From: Diorhabda sublineata
Lineage: Eukaryota; Arthropoda; Insecta; Coleoptera; Chrysomelidae
Assembly (NCBI RefSeq): GCF_026230105.1
Contig: NC_079475.1
Coordinates: forward strand, 15,702,125 to 15,766,124
Length of the DNA: 64,000 bases
Direction of reading: 5' to 3'
This document shows, piece by piece, positions 12,201 to 24,307 of this stretch (position 1 is the stretch's first letter; every line of letters begins with the position of its first letter). Position numbers and translations under genes: made by a program. The notes below the pieces were generated by a model. The model saw only the letters and a program-made list of their open reading frames with translations, searched no databases and had not been told where the DNA came from.

Positions 12201-15200
12201 TAAAAAGGCGTAGCTGAGGTGTGCGTTTACTTCATGACAATGCTCCAATCCACACTACTTCGCTTTCCAAGGTTACTGTTACTGTTACGGAGATTGAACA
12301 GCCACCATATAGCTCTGATATTGCACCAACCGACTACTTTTTGTTTGCAAAAGTGAATTACACAGCTACTGCCATCACTAAATCCGCCACCAGAACCTTT
12401 GAAAACGCTATTAGCTGGAAACACATCTCAATCAAAGTTGTTTTTGTATAAAATCCGTAAATTTAATTGCTTCTACGTTACGTACTCGAGAGTGGGAAAA
12501 CCATCGAATTTATTTGTTTATACCTCTCAAGGATCAACCAAAATATTGTACATCCAATGACATTACGATAATTTCAACATCTCTGAAAGCATATTAATAC
12601 ACATACTCACCCGCTATAGTTTGGTTGAATTGTGATAAATATACATATATATGTTTGACGTTAGGTATTGTAATAAGTTTCTGATAAAAATTTTCATCAA
12701 AACGTTCTAATTGTTACAGCTAATTTTCAAAAGTTTACGTTTAACACGTGTGACAGGACAACGTCTGTCGGGTCCGCTAGTACTTATTGTAAAACTTTTC
12801 TATCATGAAATCCTTCCCATTAAATAAAATAAAATTTTTTAAAATTATTGTCTACAACACATTTGCAATTCGAATAGATTCATATTTTTTGCAATATACA
12901 GGTGTTACATATGTACACAATTTATACAAAAACATCTGGGAAACTATTTAACACTTTGTAGTCCGGGAGCCAGCAACAGAAATATACGACCAAGTTCCTC
13001 AACTAGTGAACGTAATCTGCGGCTCGGTGGGTGAGATGACATGAGAAAAAAAATTTATTCATGTCCTCCCAACTAAAAATTTGTGAAATTGTGAATATCC
13101 CAATATCTCAAGGAATCAAAATAATCAGCTGACTATACTATAGTGTATAATGCGTCAAATGGCGCCTCGAACATAAAAAATATATATTTTCAGTGATTTC
13201 CTCTCAAAAACCGTCAGCTGATACTTTGGAAGATTTTTTTTATATATCAGCAGTATATTAACAATCAGTTTACAAATTTTCAGCTGGGAGGAAATGAGTG
13301 AATTTATTTTTTTTTTGTCGTGCTTGGTAGGTTACTGCTGCTTATTCCATCTACCGAGCCGCAGCTGACGTTCACTAGGTTTTATTAAATAACTCTCTGG
13401 CACCCGGACTATTGATTTCGATTTAGTTTCCTACATTCTCATACAAATACAGGGTAGTCATGAGGCACTTTACATACTTCTACCTGTTAAGTCCATCAGG
13501 GAAGATATCATGAGGCTACTAAAAAGTGCCAACTCCTCGTTATTAATTTACAGCTGGACTCGACAGGGTTATATGTAAATTTTTTTCTTTAAAACTCATC
13601 TTCATACTATTTGACAGATTTTGAAAATATAGCGATATACTATTTGTTTCACTTAGTCGGAATACCTTCTACTTACAGAAACTGTCAAAATAGCAGTATT
13701 ACAAGCGGTTTTTTATTGGGAACGTTGCAATGAAACAGCAAAGTGGACTAACTTTAATATATTTTCCGAGCTTTCGAATACTTATGTATTCATCGTCTGG
13801 GAAATATTTAAGATTTTCGGTGGTTTTGAAACGTATTAATATTCAAATTGACTTTGATAATGAATTTTGAAATCTATGAATTTCGAATTTTTACAAGAAT
13901 TAATAAGAGTAAAAGGTTTGTTCTAACCTGCTAATCGGTTGGAACACGTAATCTCTATTGCGCATAATCGTCACCGTACCATGGACGGTTTTTTGATGGG
14001 TTGGAGCGAACCTAATCATAGAAATTCCAGGACCGGCTTTGAAACAATCATTTAGGTATTCGCGTTGAATATTCCACCTTATACCAGATTATTTTCAATT
14101 GCAATAAGTTATTTTAAAACTACACAAATAACAAATAATAAAATTTATCGAATTAAAATAACAAATAACAAAAAACCGTATCTAATAGCAACAATTTCAA
14201 AACAATAACTAAAATTATGTAGTTAATACGTATAAACAGGAACTGAAAAAAATATAATAATTGCAACGAAATAAAAATAATTTAAAGTAGATTGTGGATA
14301 TGGAAACTAGCAATCTCTACACATTTTTGTTTATGAATTGTTAATTACTGTATAGAATTACGAATAAGGTGCAGTTCGTTTCTAATAGTATTACAAAAAA
14401 ATCAATTAGTTGTTCATTATTTAAATTCTCTATACTGTACATTAGTTTGTGTAGTAGTTTCAATCATCCCTAAGTGTGGTAATAATCGTGATTGAAATAA
14501 AGGGATCTTGAAAGCCTAAAAAATATTAAACTTAGTATGAATTTAAAAAATCAAATAAGCTGTGTAAACACTAGAGATGTGTCGATACCACAATTTTTCG
14601 ATTCTCGATACCGATACATCGATGTATAATAGCCGTTTGTAAAAAAAATTCTCTTACTACTCGTAGAAACACATTCATAATTTGGCAATTTCGCAAATAT
14701 TAAAACAAACAATGGTTTAATAAAAACATTTATTCTGAAATTAAATTGGATCAATCCTTAACACATGGTCTACGTTAAGCTCTTTGGTTTTTTGGTTATT
14801 GTATCAAAAATCATTATCCAAGTTATTTTAAAAGCAGGATTTTTCTGTACTTTACACCTAATATAGCAAAGACGATATGGAACTACTTTCTCGGCGCAAT
14901 AAATGTACCGAGGCAGTCTGTTGTTAAACAAAGACAAATATTTTAACAAATGATTTTTCAAAATACGATAATTTCATTTTGATAACAATGTAAACTGGAT
15001 TAAAAATAATTTTCCGTCCATTTACTGGTATCGGTATCGACTTTTTGGGATCGATTCTCGATACCGATACCAATGTCTAAGAATCGATGGTATCGAGAAT
15101 CGACTCATCCTTATTAAATACTACAGCCAATTAAAATTTATAGTCAATTTCACATATCACTTATAAATTAATGAAGAGGAGGGGTTGACACTTTTTAGTA

Positions 15201-18200
15201 GCCTTCCTGAGCGGCTTTACATATGGTAAAACTATGTAAAGCTCCTCATGATTTACCCTCTATAATTATATTCTTCCTTAGGGGCTCTACATGTGGTAGA
15301 AGTATGTTAAGTTCCTCATACCTTACCATGTATATCATACATTTGTTTAAGTACTATTGTCTTTTTTGTTTTATTTTCGTTCTTTGTTTCCACTTAGTCG
15401 CCCGGCATACCGCCAACAACAGAAGAAATAGCAACATTAGAGGACTCTACTTGGTGGAATAAAAAGCAATTTAGAAAATCAAACAAGAATAGCTCAAATA
15501 GTAACAGCTTCGCTATAGACACAGATAAACAGGTGTGTATATAACTTAAATGAGAAATCCAATTAAATTAAGTATTACAAGGGTACGAGAATGGTCCTAG
15601 AAATACCTGGCCTGACCTAGAGATGGCGGTAGTTGCTTGTATTAGAAAGTACATAACTTATGTTTCAAGTTTGGAGACGCCACGTTGTTTAATATTTGTT
15701 GGCAGCCATCAATGGTGAATGTTTTCAGTGAACTTGTAAACATGTGATACAATACTTTTATTTGTAATGCCTTAGCCCAACCAATATAAAAGCTGAACCA
15801 GATTCAACTCTGGGTGAGACTGCTCCTTAGTTATTAACAGTAAAATATTGTGTAGTGAAGTTTAAACAAGGCCGCGAAGACCAGCATCGTAGCTCGACCA
15901 AATGAGGTTACGACACTAGAAATGCTGAAAATTTGGATATGCGCTCAATGGAACAAAAACAGCATCGTGAAGATTTTTCCATCGAGTGTTTGGCAGTGTT
16001 TCACAGAAATAAGGCCGAATTTTTGCGGGATGAAACGTAGGTCCATCACTTCACACCAGAAACAAAAGAACAATGAAAACAATAGACTGAAAAGGGTTCC
16101 AAAGAAGGCACAGACCGTTCCATCTGCATACAAGATCATGGAGTCGGTTTTTTGGGATGCGCCTGGGATCATTTCCCTTGATCTTGAAAAAAGAAAAACT
16201 ATCAACGGCGAGTGTTATGCGAACTTATTGCAACGTTTAAGCGAAGAAATTGAGCAAAACGGCTGCATTTGGCTGATAAGAAAGTTGTTTCATCAAGAAA
16301 ATGCACCACCATATGAGTTATTGCAATGGCAAAATTAATGAATTAATGTTTGAATTTCTACCTCATGCAATCTATTGGCAGAATTAGCCCCCTCGGATTA
16401 TTTTCTGTTCCCAGACTTGAAAAAATGGCTGGGTTGTCAAAGATTTACAAACAATGAAGAGATGATGTCGTCAGTTAATGACTATTTTGAGAAGCTTGAC
16501 GATTCTTATTGGATATCGAACTTATTGAAAATGGGTAAAGTGCATGGAGCTAAAAGATTACGTTGAAAAATAAATATATTTTTTTTCCAAAATATTTTTG
16601 TGTTTTCTTTGTTGGGACAGCTATTTCTGGGACCATCCTCGTAGTTATCCAGTATACCTACAATTGTATGCTGATAACACGGGACTAGACGCTAAATTTG
16701 ACTTTACAGTAGAAAATTTCGATATATAGGTCGTAATTAGACTTAGTATTTATATCTGAGAGACTCATTGAACTACATTTTTTAAAATCTATGGTTTTAA
16801 TCATAATTAAAGATAAAACCATTCAACTAAATTTGCTTACTATTTTTATAAAAATCTATCGTAACAAAATAATATAAAAGTCTACGCTTTCACATTTTCT
16901 TTTATGTTTATAAGTACTTCTTGTTACTTTTCTTAAGTTTTGATTTACATTTACTCCCATGTATTCACAGTTATCCAGACTATAGGGTAAATGAATATAA
17001 GGCAAAAATTGAAGTAAAATAGTAAGAAAAGAAGGTATGCTAAATGGGTAGTTACTAAAGTGATAAGGAGTCCAATTGGATTATGAGATTTATGTGCAAA
17101 AACTGCCTTCATTGTGGGAGAAAGAGCATGACCAAATTTGCTTAAATGTAAAAAAATAGTTACCTGGAAATACTCGAACCCGTCAGACATTCACTCTGGT
17201 TCTACCTGATAACCAAGAGATATTAATCTGACTTATCGACTGGTTTAGTAGTTTCCTCAAACATCGATCCATCCAGGTCGCTATCGGTGGTAATAAAGGT
17301 GTTCTCCAGGGATGGATTTTGTCATCGACTCTCTCCTATACATCAACTATCTACTCTATAAAACTGCAAACCCGCTGACAATAACACACTGGTGTCGTCG
17401 TATACCGATCTTAAAAACATTCTGGATAGGGGTAAACGCAATCTGATTGAGTTTAATGCAGCAAAGACCCAGGCTGCTGTTTTTATAAAGAAAGCTGGCA
17501 CCTCAGCTCAGGATTTGGTTCTTTCTGGACATAAATATCATCATTACCGCAAATTCGCTTGTTGGTTGTTTAGGTTGGGACTATTAGGTCTTGGCACAGT
17601 TACGTAGCCGATTTAGTTAAGGCAGCTTTGGAGTCTTTTTTTCACCAATTTAATGTTTTCTGGAGTAGTCACCATCATAAGACCTCCCCCACGTGGGTCA
17701 TTTTCTAATGATTCTCGTTCATAGTGAAACAATTTTTAATTGAAAATGATGCTCACAAATCACGGTAAACACCCTTCATTATGTTTTTGTTCATATGTTT
17801 TGTGTTTTGTCAAAAATTTGAGACATTTTTCATAACAATTTGACTGAGTGGTTGTTAGAGCTCTACTATAATAAAATGGATCGAAGCAGCAAGCTGAAAC
17901 TTTGTGTAAAGCTTATTGAGACTTGTCACTGACTTAACCTGCGCGAAGTTATCTACGGGTTTCTACCAAGGATGTTTTTTTTACAAAATAAACTGAACTG
18001 AACGAAAAATTTTTAATAGAGGAGGTATATAATGACATTATGATAGGTTACATAATTTTAATACCGAAAATTGAAGATTAAGTGGATTAAAAATTTTTAA
18101 ACATACACATTTTTGTACATATTCCACGACTCTGAAACGAAAACCCGAAAAATAAAAATCTCCTAATTAGAAAACGATTAACCAAAAATTATAATGTAAG

Positions 18201-21200
18201 TACTTTTAAAAACATCAAAAAAATTCATAAAGTTTACGTTTAAGCGCTGACACGCATCATTCTTTTTGAAATCGAACCTCCAAAATTTTTTCAAATTTTC
18301 TTTGACTATTGCGAAGAATACTTACGAGTTCTGGCTATTAAATAACGAGATTGGTTACGTAAAAAGAGTTTTATTATAAAAATTATTTTAAATTCGAATG
18401 CTCCCCTTCAATATACGCCCCTCCCTTCGCCACACATCTTTCCATACGTTTTTTCCATTGATCGAAGCAGTGCTGGAAGTCTTCTTTGATGAGGGCCTTT
18501 AGGAACTCTGACGTTTTTTGCTTCATCGCTTCCATCGACTCAAATCGGGCTCCTTTCAAAGCAGATCTTTTTCTAACCATTCAAGGAAATCTGAGCAGAC
18601 CCGTTGACGCAAGAGCTTTTGGCCAGAAGCTAGATTTTTTGACGTAAACTTCGCACAGACTTTTATCATGTGTAGTTCCTCGTGTAAAATTTTTCCAGCC
18701 ATTTCTTTATCGGCGTTTACAGCCTCGGATGCTCATTCGACGATCGACGCACAATTTGGTTGATTTTGGTCACTGTTTCCGGAATTGAAACAGTCACAGG
18801 GCGATCTGGGCGCTTGTCATCTTTAGTGCTCTCTCTGCCATCACTAAAGCGTTTACACCACTTAAAAACACGCGCACGAGATAGAGAATTGTCCCCATAG
18901 GCCTCTTGCAACAATTTATAGCACTCAGTCGGAGTTTTTTTTTTCAATTTAACGATAAATTTGAGATTGATACGTTGTGACGGAAACGTGTTTTGGGACG
19001 TGCATAGACAAGATATCTAGATACCCAACGCACTACTTGTCTGGGGCGCCCTCTAGGCGCACAGTCTTGTTATTTAATAGCCAGACCTTGTATTAAGCAA
19101 TCTATTAACAAAAAATTGTAAGAATTTTTTTAAAAGGCCCAAAAAAATTCATGAAGTTTAAATTTAAGCATTGACGCGCATCGTTCGTTTTGAAATACTT
19201 ATTAAGTATCGTTCACAATAGTCAAAGAAAAAATTTGGGTCTTCGATTTCATAACGAACGATGCGCTTAAGCATAAATTTTATGAATTTTTTTGACTTTA
19301 TAAAAAGTACTTACATTACATTTTTTTAATATTCGTTTTCTAATAGTTATACAATTTTTCTTATGTTTTTAGTCTTCTGTTCAGAATCGTGAAATATGTA
19401 AAAACACAAGTTTAAAAATGTTTTATTCACTTAATCTTCAATTTTCGGTATTAAAATTATGTATTCTATTATAATGTTATTATATATCTCCTCTATTAAA
19501 ATTTCTTCGCAAAAGTTCAGTTTATTTTGTAGAAAAATTTTCGTGTTAGAAATCTACGGATAACTTCACGCGGGTTCCAAATTAGTAACAATTACGAGGA
19601 AAGATTCGCATTCAATTTGCATCGATTGAGTGATGAAAAACTGATCAATATAAAAATTAATTCAATAACATTTATCAATTTTTTTAGTTCAACAAAGTTT
19701 TTGTGGAAGATGAAGCTCTCATCAACAAAAAATTACCAAAAGAGTTACTCTTACGAATTTTTTCCTACTTAGATGTTGTGTCGTTGTGTAGATGTGCCCA
19801 AGTTTCGAAAGCCTGGAATATATTAGCCTTAGATGGTTCGAATTGGCAAAGAATTGATTTGTTCGACTTTCAAAAGGATGTAGAGGTAAATATGAATAGA
19901 TCATTGAATAATCGTTTGATTTGATCGTATGATAATATCCGATCTAGCAATTTTCATTCTTTATATAATTTTTACTTATTCCAGAAATGTCAAAAAACTT
20001 TCATCAATTTGAAATTGTGCCAATTGAACATAAAATAGATTTTTTCTATTTAAGAAAACTCTTGTCTTTTCAAATATTTCTATTCGATGTAAAAAAATCC
20101 TCACTAAACATGAGCTCTATATGTCAACTCTAAGGGGTAGGTTTTTATTTCAGTTTCTCATTTAATTAACCCACCAACGAGTAGTGTGACATATACATCA
20201 CATCAAACATAACCTAACAATTCGCCACCTCTGTTATTGTGGTTTTACGTGTGTATTCATCCTCATATTTTCTCGTTGCGCATCATCTCCTTCAGTTTTT
20301 TGTATGTTCTTCCCCAGAAAAGGTGTAATAACTATTTTTGTTATTAATTACCTATTTTTTTTCTCAACCAAATTTTCTCACTGGCGTTTCTCTCTCAGAT
20401 AGTTCTAAAAGTAATTAATTACTTCGGACCACCCTGCAAGCAGTATGGCCAGTACCAAACCCTGGAGATGAAAAGATTGTTGGTAAAGCCACAGCCCTTT
20501 CGATTCCATTCATAGATCAATTGCCGGATCATATAAAAAAATTACCTATTGACGGACAATTTATTCACTAGGTTGACCCTTCTAAAGCATTTTAATGAAA
20601 GGGGGTACTGGAACCATTCTGAAACATAGAATTTCAAAAGACTGTAAGTTAATGTCACTTGAACGAATGAAAGAGGTGGATCAAAGCAAAATTTTCATTG
20701 GGAAATGGATGGACAATAGTGTGGTTGCAACTAAGTTGGAATTTCTAGAATCTTTGGTGATATTCATACTGAGTAATTGTGAGTGTTGGTGTAGTAATGG
20801 TGTAAACAGTGTATTCAGTAAGGGTGGATGCAGTTGTATCAATTTTTCCCGGAGAATTTCCAGTCAACCTTGTGTAGAGAAAAACCATCAAGCCGCCAAT
20901 TATCTTCACCTACAGTAAAAGTATGGAAGGCATTGATCGGATGGATCAAGATATTAAAAAGTAACCGAATATAAATCAGAAAAAAGAAATGTTACTGGGC
21001 AATTCTGACATGGCTAATAGATCCAGCAATAAATAACGCTTGATAGATTTACAATATCACAAAGAGGAAAATCACTAAATTTGAATTCAGACGAGAAATC
21101 TTCATAAAATATCTAACCAGATACTAAACAGTTGTGGAATCTGTGGGTCCAACAGCTCTGTTGTCGCATAGGTCATCCCGAGTTTTAGAAGACATTCGCT

Positions 21201-24200
21201 ACGACAGAACTGATCATTTACTTGGGGAAATGTTCGAAATACAATATATAAAAAATGATTAAGTATCATATGAGACAAAAAAAAAATAATAATAAAAATT
21301 ATTATTATAATAAATCAATCAAATGTTTTACAAATGAAATACAAAATTGCTTATTTCTTGCTGTATACAATCATCACTCCCATAGGACGAGTGTAACATA
21401 TATGTCTCACCATTGCTGAAAAACATTCTCCCAACCTCTAATTTTAACCACAGTTTTACCATCTCCAAACGAATGACTCCGTAAATACTTTTCTACACGA
21501 AAAATTATTGTACACAAAGAAAAATGATCTAAGAACACTTGGACATTCTAAAAATCAAACTACAATTTTTTTGTGGCGTTTGGCGTTTACCGGTATTGGT
21601 TTACTACATACAAACCCTTCACAGTCTACCTGTGGAGATTATCCACGTCTAAAGGTTTCTATAACCGCAGTCTATCTGTACCCTTCATTATTCTGACTTA
21701 ACTGTACTAGACTTACTGAGCCTCTTGTTTTGGACTAATCTGCATATGGTGGATCTTCTACTTTCGACTTGTGGCAGATTATGTGCGACTTGAGCATTTT
21801 CTGCTTGACTCTTGATCAAGATTGAGGTTAAGAGTTTGGGTTCTTGGTAAAGTGGGAAGTTGGTGATAGATTCATAAATTCACAATTTTGAACTAGATCT
21901 CAGCAACTTTGAGACGTAAACCTCAACCACTCTGCTGGAATATTGTTTTTGGACGTTCTAACAAGAGTGACGTTAAATGCTCCTTTGTCAATTAGGAAAT
22001 TGATCGTTTAAAACTTGTCTGCGAAATTCTTTTCACTAAAATCTATGTAAGGATGAGAAATAATTTCGTCTTAGGGCAGATTACGTGGGACTTTAGCATC
22101 TACTTTACTGATTTTCTTCTTGACTGTTGACCAAGATTGAGGTTAAGTATTTGGGTTCTTGGTAAAGTGGTAAGTTGGTAATACATTCATAAATTTACTG
22201 TTTTTCTTTTTTCTTCTTGATTGTTGACTAAGATTGAGGTTAAGTATTTCCGATTTCTATCAGTTATGTTGGTACCGGGGATTCTAGTAATGTGTTGCGA
22301 AGCTCCCCAACGTCACAAGGAATTAATGCTAACAATTGTTCTAGTTGTACGGTTAATATGCTCATAAGTAATTATTTTTAAATATTGATTATAAAGATTT
22401 GCCATTCCTAAAATTATTATCATTATTTTATCTGATTTGTTTAAATTAATATAGTAATTATTTGCCTACCTTTGTTTTTTTTAATTTTTAGGGTCCAATT
22501 ATAGAAAACATATCTCGTCGTTGTGGTGGGTTTCTTCGCCAGCTGTCGCTTCGAGGCTGTCAATCAATCGCAGATAGCTCAATCAAAACATTAGCTCAAT
22601 ATTGTAGAAATATTGAAGAATTAAATCTGAATACATGTAAGAAACTGACAGATGACGCCTGCACTGCTATATCTCGATGGTGTACCAAATTACAGAAACT
22701 AAATTTGGACAGTTGCGCAGCTATAACAGATAATTCACTCAAATCATTGAGCGACGGTTGCTCTAATTTAACCTATGTCAATATAAGTTGGTGTAGCAAT
22801 ATAAGTGATAATGGAGTTGAGGCGCTGGCTAGGGGATGTCCTCGGTTGAAGAATTTTGTATGTAAGGGATGCAAGCATATAACTTCTCGAGCTGTTATTT
22901 GCTTAGCGAGGTTTTGTCCTCAATTGGAAGTAGTTAATTTGAAAGGATGTAATGTGAGTATGACTATCCCTCTACGATTCATTTATAACTTGTCTTCACC
23001 TTATCCTACTGTAAGAAAACTCAGTCTGTACTTACATTTCGGGTGCGCAATGATAAATATTGCTTCACCAAATCTTCATAATTAATTTCATCATTATCGG
23101 CAATAGTATAATGCCGGTTATCAAATAGTGAAAATTTTATCTTTACAAAAAGAGATAAGGGACGTCACACTGCGAACTGAATAGTAAACAACTCGTCCAT
23201 ATCCGCCTTACAAGATTTAATTTTCAGAATCAATCGAATATATAGATAAACAACAACAACAACAACGTCCTACTAGAGCCTAACACATACAGAGGTCAAA
23301 AAGTTAGAAAGAGAGGTGATGACTCAATATATGTAACCATTCAATATGGAAATAAAAATGTGCGAGGCTATGAATAAGTGATTCTACATCTGTAATTTCA
23401 CAAAAAAAGATTTTGAAATGAAAAAATCGCATAAATGGCATATAATTTGAAAAGAAAATTGCTCGAAATAACTCTTGGATCGACATCTAGAACGAGTCTA
23501 ACCTAATTTAACCTAATCTAATACTTCATAACTTAAAAAATTGTATTTTTCTTTTTTAATTTTATATTCGAACTCAGAACCTCAGGTTACGAAATGTCAA
23601 ATACTATTTTGGTTACATTACATGATTAGTTCAGTAGTTTTTAAACATTTGAATTGAAAAGAGGTCCGAGATATAACATCAATTAAGTATAAACTTAATT
23701 AATTTGACATTTTATGTAGATGATCAATTTACCGCAATTTTATATTCAATATTTAGAGTACACACCCCCACATGATCTTACATACCAAACACCACTACCA
23801 TCCGTCACCGGTATGATACGAAAATGTATCAAAAAATAATTTAAACGTTAACAATATTTTGACCCTACTGGCAACTGTGGTAAAAGTATTCAGATTTCTT
23901 TGAAGGAACCATTTTTTGCTTGACAATTTCTGTTTTTTTTTTAATTAGAAGTAAGAGATTTTTTTTAATGTAGAATATAAGAGACGAAGCAGTACAGTCA
24001 TTAGCAGATAAGTGTCCACGTCTTCATTATTTATGTTTAAGTGGTTGTTCAGCATTGACGGATACATCGTTAATATCTTTGGCTGCCAATTGTCATCTTC
24101 TATCAACATTAGAAGTTGCTGGTTGTTCCTTGTTTACCGATGCTGCCTTTCAAGCATTAGCTAGAGTAAGTAAAAGCTATTCGTTTTTAAAAATATTAGT

Positions 24201-24234
24201 TATTATTTATATTAGTTATTATTTATATTAGTTA

Positions 24235-24307
<73 letters not shown>

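Noticed and set aside
15945..16205. 86-codon minus-strand ORF
   Set aside because: Antisense of the mariner transposase.
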